Below are positions 25,112 through 33,476 of a DNA stretch of 64,000 nucleotides, in pieces; within the stretch, counting starts at the first letter, position 1, and each line of letters starts with the position of its first letter. The translations under genes were made by a program, and so were the position numbers. Under the pieces are notes generated by a model. It saw only the letters and a program-made list of their open reading frames with translations. It searched no databases and was not told where the DNA came from. Source of the stretch: DASUBV01 sp036510065 (lineage in GTDB: Bacteria > Actinomycetota > Actinomycetes > Streptosporangiales > Streptosporangiaceae); NCBI GenBank assembly GCA_036510065.1, contig DATCEO010000152.1, positions 1-64,000 of the forward strand. Direction: 5' to 3'.

Positions 25112-26140
25112 TCAGCTCCGTGGCGGGCCTGTGCTGTCGCGGACCACGAGCGTCGTCGTCAGCTCGATGTGGTGCGGCTCCCCGCTGGCGGTCGCCGGGT
25201 CGGATCGCAGCATGCGGAAGCCGGTCGCGGCCATGGCCGCCAGCGGCTGACGGATGGTGGTCAGGGCGGGCGTGGCCCACGACGCCATCTGGACATCGTC
25301 AAACCCGACCACGCTGAGGTCGCCGGGGGCTCGCAGTCCCCGAGCGCCGAGGGCCTGGAGGACGCCGAACGCCTGGCTGTCGCACCCGGCCACGATCGCC
25401 GTGGGCGGCTCGGGCAGCGAGAGCAGGCGCTCTGCCTGCGTCCGGCCGCCCGCCGCCGAGAACTCCTCGCGCCGGACCAGCTCCTCGTCGGCGGGCAGCG
25501 CGGCGGCCTGCAGGGCGGCGCGGTAGCCCGCCATCCGGGCCCGGCTCGACCAGAAACCCTCCGGGCCGCCGATGGCGGCGATGCGGCGGTGGCCTAGCTC
25601 GATCAGGTGCCGGGTCGCGGTCATGCCGCCCTGCCAGTTTGTGGTCCCGACCGACCGGACGCTCTCGTGCGGCTCCTCGGGCGGGTCGATCAGGATCAGC
25701 GGAATCTGCGCGGCCGCCATCCGCTGCAGTTCCCGGCTGCCCGGCAGGTGCAGGACGCACAGCGCCCCGTCGGTCCCGCGCGCCGCCGCCCGGTCGAACC
25801 AGCGGGTGAACTCCTCGGGGGAGTCGACGGTAGTCACGACCACGCTGACGCCCGCCTCCGACGCGGCCTCGACCGTCCCGCGGATCAGCTCCTCCGCCCA
25901 CGGGCCGTGCAGGCTGGCCATCAGCAGGTCGACGACCCCGAAGCCGAGCCGGGACGCGACCTGGTATCCGTGCTGCCGGAGCAGGCCGGCGATGCGGATC
26001 CGGGTCGGCGCGGCCACGTCAGTGCGGCCGTTAAGGACCTTCGACACGGCCGAGACCGAGACCCCCGCCTCGGCCGCGATGCGGACCAGCGTCCTACGCG
26101 GAGTGTCGCGGTGCCCACTGCGGCGGGTGTCGCGGACCAC
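25112..26140 (-). CDS. LacI family transcriptional regulator
   Basis: About 342 residues from the GTG at 26140, six bases after AAAAGGAG. The N-terminal HTH and hinge (TLVRIAAEAGVSVSAVSKVL, then AGLLRQHGYQV) are followed by a periplasmic-binding-protein-like sugar domain (VVVTTVDSPEEFTRW, ALCVLHLPGSRE, VVGFDDVQMASW). It is divergent from the sugar-catabolic operon at 26342-30546. A TTTTCGAAAA palindrome overlaps its own translation-start region and a second lies before the operon, so autoregulation plus operon repression is likely. Confidence 0.93.
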   Translation of the reverse strand: MVRDTRRSGHRDTPRRTLVRIAAEAGVSVSAVSKVLNGRTDVAAPTRIRIAGLLRQHGYQVASRLGFGVVDLLMASLHGPWAEELIRGTVEAASEAGVSVVVTTVDSPEEFTRWFDRAAARGTDGALCVLHLPGSRELQRMAAAQIPLILIDPPEEPHESVRSVGTTNWQGGMTATRHLIELGHRRIAAIGGPEGFWSSRARMAGYRAALQAAALPADEELVRREEFSAAGGRTQAERLLSLPEPPTAIVAGCDSQAFGVLQALGARGLRAPGDLSVVGFDDVQMASWATPALTTIRQPLAAMAATGFRMLRSDPATASGEPHHIELTTTLVVRDSTGPPRS

Positions 26141-26150
26141 TGGCAGCTCC

Positions 26151-26160
26151 TTTTCGAAAA
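26151..26160. promoter_or_regulatory. LacI-family operator TTTTCGAAAA (regulator side)
   Basis: A perfect palindrome with the central CG typical of LacI-family operators, lying just before the regulator's start codon. The same 10-mer recurs at 26286-26295. Confidence 0.75.
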
Positions 26161-26285
26161 ACTCGATCGCTCCGGGTCCTCCGACCTCCCGGCCGACCAA
26201 CTGACCGGTCAGCCGAGATGGCCATGCTTGTCCCTATTGACCAGGCTACGCCGTCGAGTCTAGCCTGTTGGGTAACAGCGAATTG

Positions 26286-26295
26286 TTTTCGAAAA
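26286..26295. promoter_or_regulatory. LacI-family operator TTTTCGAAAA (operon side)
   Basis: The second identical palindrome lies in a strikingly AT-rich patch (GAATTGTTTTCGAAAAATAT) 47 bases before the first gene of the catabolic operon. The two sites are 135 bp apart centre to centre, which would allow looping between divergent promoters. Confidence 0.8.
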
Positions 26296-26341
26296 ATATT
26301 AGCTGCCGTCTCCCGGCGGCTCGCGCGAGGAGCTGAGAAGC

Positions 26342-27115
26342 GTGACTACTGCCAACCCGCCGGCCCTCCAGCTCTATACCGTCCGCGAGGAGCTGGGGCC
26401 CGACCGCAAGGGCGTCCTGGCGCAGATCGCCGCGTTCGGCTACGGGGCGGTGGAGCCGTTCAACATTCTCAGCGACACCGCCGGGCTGGCGGCCGACCTG
26501 GGCGCCGCCGGGCTGACCGTCTGCAGCGTGCACGCCACCCCGTCCGGTGACCAGGCCGACGCCATCGCGGCCGCGGCCCGGACGCTCGGCGCCGACACCG
26601 TCATCGTCCCCCACATGCCGCCGGAAAGGTTCGCCGACCCCGACAGCGTGCAGGCCCTGGCGGGGGAGCTCAACGCCATGGCGAGCCGGAGCGCCGGCCA
26701 GGGACTGCGCCTGGGCTATCACAACCATGACTTCGAGCTCTCCTCGCTCATCGGCGGCCGTCCCGCCCTGGAGGTGCTCGCGGACGCGCTCGACGACTCG
26801 GTGATCCTGGAGGTCGACACGTACTGGGCGGCGGTGGGCGGCCAGGACGTGCCCGCGCTGCTGGGCCGGCTGGGCGAGCGGGTTCGCTACCTGCACGTCA
26901 AGGACGGCCCGGTGCACGACCGGGACGACTTCCTGACCGCCGTCGGTTCCGGGCGGATGCCGGTGGCCGACATCCTGGCCGCGAGTCCGTCCGCGGAGTG
27001 GCACGTGGTCGAGCTGGATCGCTGCGCGACTGACATGCTGACGGCCGTCGGCGACAGCCTGGCCTGGCTGGTCGCCAATGGCCTGGCCGAGCCCGCCCCC
27101 CGGCCGCGGACATGA
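26342..27115 (+). CDS. Sugar phosphate isomerase/epimerase (TIM-barrel, AP-endonuclease-like fold)
   Basis: 257 residues from a GTG at 26342. It starts LQLYTVREEL and shows the family metal-site pattern: Glu/His in YHNHDFELSS, Asp in EVDTYW, HVKDG, and a final Glu in WHVVELD. These xylose-isomerase-like TIM barrels interconvert or dehydrate keto-sugars and inososes with a divalent metal. It is the first gene of the LacI-controlled operon, and its stop overlaps the next start (ATGA). Exact reaction unknown. Confidence 0.9.
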   Translation: MTTANPPALQLYTVREELGPDRKGVLAQIAAFGYGAVEPFNILSDTAGLAADLGAAGLTVCSVHATPSGDQADAIAAAARTLGADTVIVPHMPPERFADPDSVQALAGELNAMASRSAGQGLRLGYHNHDFELSSLIGGRPALEVLADALDDSVILEVDTYWAAVGGQDVPALLGRLGERVRYLHVKDGPVHDRDDFLTAVGSGRMPVADILAASPSAEWHVVELDRCATDMLTAVGDSLAWLVANGLAEPAPRPRT

Positions 27116-28257
27116 CCGCGGCCCGGGCCGAGCCGGTCCGCGGCGAGCCGGTCGGCGTCGCCGTCGTCGGCTGCGGCACCATCAGCAACGAGTACCTGCG
27201 CAACCTCACCTCCTTTCCCGACCTGCGGGTGCTGTTCTGCGCCGACATCGACCTCGAGCGGGCCAAGGCGCAGGCTGACACCTACGGCGTGCCCGCCTCC
27301 GGGAGCACGGCGCAGGCGCTCGAGCACCCGGACGTGGAGCTGGTCGTCAACCTGACCCTGCCCGCCACCCACGCCGCGGTGGCGCAGGCGGCCATCGCGG
27401 CGGGCAAGAGCGTCTGGATGGAGAAGCCGCTCGCGCTCGATACCGGCAGCGCCCGCGTCGTGCTCGCCGCGGCGGCCGGGCGCGGCCTGCTCGTGGGCTG
27501 CGCGCCCGACACCATGCTCGGCGCCGGGCTGCAGACGGCCCGGCGGGTCATCGAGGCGGGCACCATCGGCGAGCCGCAGACGGCACTGGCCCTGCTGCAG
27601 GGTCCCGGCCCCGAGGGCTGGCACCCGGCTCCGGAGTTCCTGTTCCAGCCCGGCGCCGGCCCGCTGTTCGACATGGGGCCCTACTACCTGTCCGCGCTGG
27701 CCACGCTGTTCGGGCCAGCCGATCAGGTGGCGGCCCTGGGCCGCCGGGCCCGCGACACCAGGACCATCGGCAGCGGGCCGCGCGCCGGGACCGTGTTCGG
27801 AGTCGAGGTGCCGACGCACGTGGCCGCGCTGATCGGCTACGTCGGCGGCCAGGCCGCCACCGTGGTGCTGAGCTTCGACTCGGCGCTGCGCCGCCACGGG
27901 TTCATCGAGATCAGCGGGACCGATGCGACGCTGGCGCTGCCCGACCCCAACCGGTTCGACGGCGAGATCCGCGTGCGGGCCGCGGGCGCCGGCCCAGGCG
28001 ACGACTGGACCGTCATCCCGGCCGCCGGGGCTACCGCCGGGCGCGGCCTCGGCGTCCTGGACATGGCCCGCGCCCTGCGCTGCGGGGGCGGCACCGCGCT
28101 GCGGGCCTCCGGCGAGATGGCGCTGCATGTCCTGGACACCATGGAGGCCATCGGGCGGTCCGTCGGCGACGGCAGGTTCCAGGCCGTGGGGACCACTTTC
28201 ACCGTGCCCGGCGCGTTGACGGCAGACTGGGATCCGCACGTCCGCACCCTCGCCTGA
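27112..28257 (+). CDS. Gfo/Idh/MocA family oxidoreductase
   Basis: 381 residues. The Rossmann motif VVGCGTISNEYLRNL and the EKP motif (SVWMEKPLALD) are present, with GPLFDMGPYYLSALATLFG as the substrate-side signature, close to that of glucose-fructose-oxidoreductase-type enzymes. It is translationally coupled to the preceding isomerase and followed by a second, unrelated member of the same family, which suggests an oxidise-isomerise-reduce route for a sugar. Confidence 0.92.
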   Translation: MTAARAEPVRGEPVGVAVVGCGTISNEYLRNLTSFPDLRVLFCADIDLERAKAQADTYGVPASGSTAQALEHPDVELVVNLTLPATHAAVAQAAIAAGKSVWMEKPLALDTGSARVVLAAAAGRGLLVGCAPDTMLGAGLQTARRVIEAGTIGEPQTALALLQGPGPEGWHPAPEFLFQPGAGPLFDMGPYYLSALATLFGPADQVAALGRRARDTRTIGSGPRAGTVFGVEVPTHVAALIGYVGGQAATVVLSFDSALRRHGFIEISGTDATLALPDPNRFDGEIRVRAAGAGPGDDWTVIPAAGATAGRGLGVLDMARALRCGGGTALRASGEMALHVLDTMEAIGRSVGDGRFQAVGTTFTVPGALTADWDPHVRTLA

Positions 28258-28280
28258 GCGACCAGACTGGAGGGGTGACA

Positions 28281-29510
28281 GTGGAGGGCACACCAGCAGA
28301 AAACCCGGCGGTAACGGCCGCGGGGCGCCGGCGGCCGACCCTCGGTGTCGGCATGGTCGGGTACGCCTTCATGGGCGCGGCGCACTCGCAGGCCTGGCGG
28401 AACGCGGCGCACGCGTTCGACCTGCCGCTGCAGCCCAGCCTGGTCGCGCTGTGCGGGCGGGACGCCGCCGCGGCGCAGGACGCGGCGCAGCGCCTCGGCT
28501 GGGCCGCGGCGGAGACCGACTGGCGGGCCCTGATCAGCCGGGACGACGTGCAGCTCGTCGACATCTGCGCGCCGGGCGACCTGCACGCGCAGATCGCCAT
28601 CGCCGCGCTCGAGGCCGGCAAGCACGTGCTGTGCGAGAAGCCGCTGGCCAGTACCGAGGCCGAGGCCGAGGCCATGGTCGCCGCGGCCGGCCGGGCCAGC
28701 GCCCGCGGCGTCCGCGCGATGACCGGCTTCAACTACCGTCGCGTCCCGGCGCTCGCGCTGGCCCGGCGGCTGGTGCGCGACGGGCGGATCGGCCGGCTTC
28801 GCCACGTGCGGGCCAGTTACCTGCAGGACTGGCTGGTCGACCCGGCGTTCCCGCTGACCTGGCGGCTGCAGCGCGAGCAGGCCGGCTCGGGCGCGCTGGG
28901 CGACCTGGGCTCGCATATCGTGGACCTCGCCCAGTACCTGACGGGCGAGCTGATCAGCGGGGTCTCGGCTATGACCGCCACCTTCATCGGCGAGCGCCCG
29001 CTGCCCGGTACCGCGGCGGGCGAGGCCGGCACCGGGCCGGTGACCGTGGATGACGCGGCCGTGTTCACCGCGCGCCTGGCGTCCGGGGCGCTGGCCTCGT
29101 TCGAGGCGACCCGCTTCGCGTCCGGCCGCAAGAACGAGCTGCGGATCGAGCTCAACGGCGACCGCGGCAGCCTCGCCTTTAACCTCGAGCGGCTGAACGA
29201 GCTGCAGTTCCACGACCACACCCAGGACGCTGCGGTGGCCGGCTTCCAGACCATCCTGGTGACCGAGCCCGGCCATCCGTACCTGTCCGGCTGGTGGCCG
29301 CCCGGTCACGTCCTCGGCTGGGACGTCACCTTCACCCACGAGGTCGCGGACCTGGTCACCGCCATCGCCAAGGGCGCAGATCCCGCCCCGTCGTTCGCGG
29401 ACGGCCTGCAGGTGCAGCGGGTCCTGGCCGCCGTGGAGCGCAGCGCGGCCCGCGACTCCGCCTGGACCCCCGTGGCGCCTCCCGCGTCATCCCCGCCGCC
29501 GGAGACCTGA
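28281..29510 (+). CDS. Gfo/Idh/MocA family oxidoreductase (second in the operon)
   Basis: About 409 residues. I chose the GTG at 28281, seven bases after GGAGG; the GTG at 28275 would sit on the ribosome-binding site. Motifs: GVGMVGYAFMGAAHSQAW (nucleotide), HVLCEKPLAS (EKP), MTGFNYRRVPA and GDLGSHIVDLAQYLTGE. This subfamily (G-x-x-FMG-x-x-HS-x-A) often works with TIM-barrel isomerases on inositol-like or uncommon sugars. The gene has a normal spacing of about 18 bases from the one before. Confidence 0.92.
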   Translation: MEGTPAENPAVTAAGRRRPTLGVGMVGYAFMGAAHSQAWRNAAHAFDLPLQPSLVALCGRDAAAAQDAAQRLGWAAAETDWRALISRDDVQLVDICAPGDLHAQIAIAALEAGKHVLCEKPLASTEAEAEAMVAAAGRASARGVRAMTGFNYRRVPALALARRLVRDGRIGRLRHVRASYLQDWLVDPAFPLTWRLQREQAGSGALGDLGSHIVDLAQYLTGELISGVSAMTATFIGERPLPGTAAGEAGTGPVTVDDAAVFTARLASGALASFEATRFASGRKNELRIELNGDRGSLAFNLERLNELQFHDHTQDAAVAGFQTILVTEPGHPYLSGWWPPGHVLGWDVTFTHEVADLVTAIAKGADPAPSFADGLQVQRVLAAVERSAARDSAWTPVAPPASSPPPET

Positions 29511-29538
29511 AGTCAGCCCAACCCCGAGGGAGCCACAG

Positions 29539-30546
29539 ATGTCTCGACCGTTCACCTTGTTCACCGGGCAGTGGGCCGACCTGCCGCTGGAGGAAGTCTG
29601 CCGGCTGGCCCGCGAGTGGGGCTATGACGGCCTCGAGCTCGCCTGCTGGGGCGATCACTTCGAGGTCGGCCGGGCGCTGCACGAGGAGGGCTACCTGGCC
29701 GCACGGCACGCCCTGCTGGAGAAGTACGACCTGCGCTGCTGGGCCATCTCGAACCACCTCGTCGGCCAGGCCGTGTGCGACCACCCGATCGACGCGCGGC
29801 ACCGGGACATCCTGCCCGCCCGCATCTGGGGCGACGGCGAGCCCGAGGGCGTCCGGCAGCGGGCCGCCGCCGAGATCGCCGACACCGCGCGCGCCGCCGC
29901 CGCCTTCGGGGTGCAGACAGTGGTGGGATTCACCGGCTCGTCGATCTGGTACACCGTGGCCATGTTCCCGCCGACGCCGGAGTCCATGATCGAGGCGGGC
30001 TACGCGGACTTTGCGCGGCGGTGGAACCCGATCCTGGACGTCTTCGACGCGGAGGGGGTGCGCTTCGCGCACGAGGTTCACCCCAGCGAGATCGCCTACG
30101 ACTTCTGGACCACGAAGCGCGCGCTGCAGGCCGTGGACAATCGCCCGGCGTTCGGGCTGAACTTCGACCCCAGCCACTTCGTGTGGCAGGACCTCGACCC
30201 GGTAGCGTTCCTGGCCGAGTACCCCGACAAGATCTACCACGTGGACTGCAAGGAGGCCCGCAAGCGGCTCGACGGGCGCAACGGCCGCCTCGGCTCCCAC
30301 CTGCCCTGGGGCGACCCGCGGCGCGGCTGGGACTTCGTCTCCGCGGGCCGCGGCGACATCGCCTGGGAGGACATCTTCCGCATGCTGAACTCGATCGGCT
30401 ATCGCGGCCCGATTTCGGTCGAGTGGGAGGACGCGGGCATGGACCGGCTGGCCGGGGCGCCCGAGGCGCTGGCCTACCTGCGCCGGTTCGACCTCGAGCC
30501 GCCCCAGTCCTCCTTCGACGCCGCCTTCAGCTCCGAGAGGTCCTGA
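29539..30546 (+). CDS. Sugar phosphate isomerase/epimerase (large TIM-barrel type)
   Basis: 335 residues. Metal ligands are visible in order: Glu in FAHEVHPSEIAYD, Asp in GLNFDPSHFVWQ, His/Asp in YHVDCKEA and Glu in GPISVEWEDAGM. The ribosome-binding site is GAGGGAG. It lies at the end of the LacI-controlled operon; with two Gfo enzymes and a second isomerase it completes a probable catabolic module for an uncommon sugar or cyclitol. No transporter or kinase is included, so uptake must be encoded elsewhere. Confidence 0.92.
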   Translation: MSRPFTLFTGQWADLPLEEVCRLAREWGYDGLELACWGDHFEVGRALHEEGYLAARHALLEKYDLRCWAISNHLVGQAVCDHPIDARHRDILPARIWGDGEPEGVRQRAAAEIADTARAAAAFGVQTVVGFTGSSIWYTVAMFPPTPESMIEAGYADFARRWNPILDVFDAEGVRFAHEVHPSEIAYDFWTTKRALQAVDNRPAFGLNFDPSHFVWQDLDPVAFLAEYPDKIYHVDCKEARKRLDGRNGRLGSHLPWGDPRRGWDFVSAGRGDIAWEDIFRMLNSIGYRGPISVEWEDAGMDRLAGAPEALAYLRRFDLEPPQSSFDAAFSSERS

Positions 30547-30557
30547 CCGGCGCCCTG

Positions 30558-30767
30558 GTGAAGACGTCTATCGAGATCGGCCAGGAGGCCTTAGCGATAG
30601 CCGCCGAGGTTCTGGGGACCAAGACTGACGAGGACACCGTGAACGCCGCCCTGCGGGAAGTGGCACAGCAGCTGGTACGGCTGCGAGCGCTGGCTAGGCT
30701 CGGTGAGATGGCCGATCCCGGTGACTTTGATGAGTTCGTCGCCAATGAGGCGTCCGACCGCAAGTGA
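30558..30767 (+). CDS. VapB-type antitoxin, apparently without its toxin
   Basis: 69 residues from a GTG at 30558. VKTSIEIGQEALAIAAEVLG followed by TKTDEDTVNAALREV is the ribbon-helix-helix-type N-terminus of actinobacterial VapB antitoxins, and the acidic tail (DPGDFDEFVANEAS) normally wraps the VapC toxin. In intact pairs the PIN-domain toxin starts immediately downstream. Here the next gene is an unrelated HAD gene on the opposite strand, so the antitoxin is orphaned. It starts 11 bases after the isomerase stop and may be read from the same transcript. Confidence 0.82.
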   Translation: MKTSIEIGQEALAIAAEVLGTKTDEDTVNAALREVAQQLVRLRALARLGEMADPGDFDEFVANEASDRK

Positions 30768-30838
30768 CCCGGCTCCGCACGCCTGCCCGGAAGGAGCAGC
30801 ACCCGCCCGGAGCCTGATCATCGAGGCTTGCCGCTGGG

Positions 30839-31564
30839 TCACACGGGGTCGACAACGCGGCCGGCGAGATCGGCCAGGTCGGTCACGCTGACGTCGAACT
30901 GGTCGTCGGGCGCGGGGACCCCCTCGCCGGGCCGGCTCACGTAGGCGGTGCGCATCCCGTGCGCGGCGGCGGCGCGCAGGTCCCAGGGGTGCGCGGCCAC
31001 CATCATGGTCTGCCGCGGGTCCAGGTCGAGCAGGTCCAGGGCCATCCGGTAGACGGCCGGGTCAGGCTTGCACGTCCGGGCCAGCTCGGCGGACAGCACG
31101 CAGTGCCAGGCCAGGCCGCCGGCGGCGGACATGTCGGTCAGCTGGGCCAGGTCGGCGTTCGACAGGGCCACGACCGTGAACGCCCCCGCCAGGGTGCGCA
31201 GGGCGGCGGGGGAGTCGGGCCAGGGCCGGAGCCGGTGGCCCGCCAGGGCCAGGTCGTCGACGACCTCCCGGGCTAGCCCGTCGGCGTCGGCGGCCGCGGC
31301 CTCGTGCAGCGCGGCCCGGCGCAGGGCGTCGTTGGATCGCCACGGCATCTCGCCCGCCGCCACCTGGCCGGTCAGCGCGTCGGCCCGGCGTGACCAGTCC
31401 CGGGCCAGCCCTGGCCCGCGGCCCGGGTCGGCTCCCTGGGCGGCCAGCGCCGCCGACGTCTCGGCGCTGATCGACCCGGCCTCGTCCACTACCGTGCCCA
31501 GGACGTCGAACACCAGCGTCCGGATCCCGGCCGGCCGGGCCGGGCCACCGGGGCTGGCCGTCAC
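30839..31564 (-). CDS. HAD superfamily hydrolase, haloacid dehalogenase type II-like
   Basis: 241 residues from a GTG at 31564 that overlaps the stop of the upstream gene (GTGA). HAD motifs: nucleophile region LVFDVLGTVVDE, motif II VVALSNAD, lysine in TCKPDPAVYRMAL, and MVAAHPWDLRAAAAHGMRTA, which is the type II (2-haloacid dehalogenase-like) signature. The enzyme would hydrolyse a 2-halo acid or a phosphate ester; homologs are often annotated as dehalogenases without proof. Confidence 0.88.
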   Translation of the reverse strand: MTASPGGPARPAGIRTLVFDVLGTVVDEAGSISAETSAALAAQGADPGRGPGLARDWSRRADALTGQVAAGEMPWRSNDALRRAALHEAAAADADGLAREVVDDLALAGHRLRPWPDSPAALRTLAGAFTVVALSNADLAQLTDMSAAGGLAWHCVLSAELARTCKPDPAVYRMALDLLDLDPRQTMMVAAHPWDLRAAAAHGMRTAYVSRPGEGVPAPDDQFDVSVTDLADLAGRVVDPV

Positions 31565-31920
31565 CGGCTGCCTTCCGTCCGCGCGTCCAGGTACTGGAGC
31601 AGGTCGTGGGCGGCGAGCTCGACGTCCTTGTGCCGCCATTCCGCGGCGCGGTACTGACAGGCGATCAGGCCCATGCGGTGCAGGCGGCGGAAGTCCCCGA
31701 AGACGAACGCGTACCGGGCCTTGGTCTGGTCGCTGGCCCCGTCGGTGAGCCCGAGATGCCACCGGGCGTACTCGTCCCAGGAATGCGGCTTCAGGTAGTC
31801 GTTCTCCTGCTCGGCGGCGGGCTGGACCTTCCCCCAGTCGCTGGTGAGCACGTACTGGCGCTTGTCGATCAGCCGCCGCGCGAACGCGACCGCCTCCTGG
31901 TTGACGGAGTACGAAGCCAT
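31561..31920 (-). CDS. Conserved hypothetical protein
   Basis: 119 residues (MASYSVNQEAVAFARRLIDK ... LLQYLDARTEGSR). It is rich in Trp, Tyr and Arg, with DWGKVQP, HSWDEYARWHLGL and FGDFRRLHRMGLIACQYRA. I recognise this as a small conserved actinobacterial protein of unknown function. No catalytic or membrane motif is seen. It is coupled to the HAD hydrolase downstream. Confidence 0.75.
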   Translation of the reverse strand: MASYSVNQEAVAFARRLIDKRQYVLTSDWGKVQPAAEQENDYLKPHSWDEYARWHLGLTDGASDQTKARYAFVFGDFRRLHRMGLIACQYRAAEWRHKDVELAAHDLLQYLDARTEGSR

Positions 31921-31968
31921 CCCGCCATTGTGCCCGCCCCGGGCTCAGCGATGGGCCTCCTGGTCCAG

Positions 31969-32784
31969 TTAGCGGAGGCTGACCAGCTCGGTCACCTCGT
32001 CGGCGGGCAGCCGCTCCTGCGTGACGGCCGTGACCTCCAGCTCGGTCAGGTCCACCGCGCCGCCGTAGGTGGACAGGAACGCGGTATCGGCCGCGTCGCG
32101 CCCCGTGGCGATCCGGACCAGGCTGGCCCGCGGGGCAAGCAGGGTGGCATCCACGACCCGCCACTGGCCGCCCACCAGCGCCTCGGCCACGGCGTGGAAG
32201 TCCATGGGCTCCAGGCCCGGGGCGTAGACGGCGGCCATCCGGGCCGGGATGTCCAGGGCGCGCAGCAGCGCGATGACCAGGTGGGCGTAGTCGCGGCACA
32301 CGCCCTGGCGCAGCAGCAGGGTCTCCACCGCGCCATCGGTGGGCCTGCTGCTGCCGGGCAGGTAGCTCAGCCGGGTCCCGACCCAGGAGGAGACGGCGGC
32401 GAGCAGTTCCGGGCCCGCGGCCAGCCCCGCGAACTCCGCCCGCGCCACCGCGGCCAGCCGGTCCGACTCGGCGTACCGGCTCGGCCGGACGAACGTGATG
32501 CGGTCAGCCTCCGTTACTTCCGGGGGTTCGGCGCTGCCGCGGACGGCCGCCTGGTAGTCGACGGTCAGCTGCCCGGCGTCGCAGCGCAGCAGGTAGGCCC
32601 GGCCGCCGCCGGGCATGGCGATCTCGGTCAGCTTGGCCGGCTCGCCGTCCAGCGAGGCGGACAGAGTCTCCTCCAGCTGAGCCCCGGCCAGGGCGGAGAC
32701 GGCGACCTGGAATACCGCCTCGAATGGCTGCTGCGCCTCCAGGACGATGCGGGCCTCGACCCTGCGGCTGGGCTCCTGGCTCAT
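31969..32784 (-). CDS. Transglutaminase-like cysteine protease family protein
   Basis: 271 residues. The catalytic Cys-His-Asp triad is present: Cys in RQGVCRDYAHLVIALLRALD, His in MDFHAVAEAL and Asp in RVVDATLLAP. An N-terminal beta-type domain of about 100 residues precedes it, as in the common bacterial transglutaminase family with a bacterial N-terminal domain. Such proteins are thought to act as proteases or peptide cross-linkers; no signal peptide is visible. It is downstream of a putative lipoprotein and upstream of the HAD pair, all on the minus strand. Confidence 0.88.
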   Translation of the reverse strand: MSQEPSRRVEARIVLEAQQPFEAVFQVAVSALAGAQLEETLSASLDGEPAKLTEIAMPGGGRAYLLRCDAGQLTVDYQAAVRGSAEPPEVTEADRITFVRPSRYAESDRLAAVARAEFAGLAAGPELLAAVSSWVGTRLSYLPGSSRPTDGAVETLLLRQGVCRDYAHLVIALLRALDIPARMAAVYAPGLEPMDFHAVAEALVGGQWRVVDATLLAPRASLVRIATGRDAADTAFLSTYGGAVDLTELEVTAVTQERLPADEVTELVSLR

Positions 32785-32820
32785 GCGATCAGTATGGCGG
32801 CCTGCCTGACCGCCGGGTTG

Positions 32821-33351
32821 TTACCGGACGGCCAGCGGGAGGCCGGTCGAGGCGTCCAGGAGGACGCGCTGGCCTAGCGGGGCCGTCAGGGTGACGGTGG
32901 CCTGGTACAGCGTCTCGCGACGGGGGCCATACCCGGTCCCGGTGACTTGGGCCGCCACGATCACGGCGCCGGCAGCCTGGACTGCGGCAATGTGCGGGTG
33001 GCTGTCGCCTGGCGGTGTCACCAGCCGGATGGTGATGCGCCGCGGGTCACGTCGGTCGGCCCTGGCGCTGGCTAGCGGAGCGTAGCGGGGATCGGGCTGC
33101 TGGCGCAGCAGGAAGCGCGGCAGCGCGGTGACCATGGCGGGCGCGATGGCGATCTCGTCGATGTCATCCTGGTAGCCCGCCGCGGTGAACTGCCACGCTG
33201 GCACCGTCGCCAGGCCCCGGCTGGTCGCGACGGTGACGGTCATCATGGCGGCGCTGGTGACGGTGCATCCGGCGATGAGAAGGGCTCCCGCGGCCAGCGA
33301 GACGGCGGCCGCTGCCGCGGCCAGCAGGTTCCGGTGTTGCTTGCCGGTCAG
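32821..33351 (-). CDS. Putative lipoprotein with non-standard or lost start codon
   Basis: The first ATG in frame is at 33246, but the same frame continues upstream through a typical lipoprotein signal (NLLAAAAAAVSLAAGALLIAGC, lipobox LIAGC) before any stop. No ATG, GTG or TTG exists upstream of the signal in this frame; the best candidate is a CTG at 33351 giving a TGKQHRN leader. A second option is a GTG at 33388 with GAGGAA upstream, in another frame, implying a frameshift. The mature part (about 140 residues, ending LDASTGLPLAVR) has no known domain. If the CTG is used, it is an extracytoplasmic membrane-anchored protein. Confidence 0.6.
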   Translation of the reverse strand: MTGKQHRNLLAAAAAAVSLAAGALLIAGCTVTSAAMMTVTVATSRGLATVPAWQFTAAGYQDDIDEIAIAPAMVTALPRFLLRQQPDPRYAPLASARADRRDPRRITIRLVTPPGDSHPHIAAVQAAGAVIVAAQVTGTGYGPRRETLYQATVTLTAPLGQRVLLDASTGLPLAVR

Positions 33352-33476
33352 ACGCGCCGCGGCGTGCGCCGGTTTCCTGCGGCCGCACGATTTCCTCGCG
33401 GGCGGAAACGTGTCCGGCTCCGTGCGGGTGCTCCAGCCAGCCGGATCCGGGTCAGGAGCGGACTTAGGCTAAGCCG

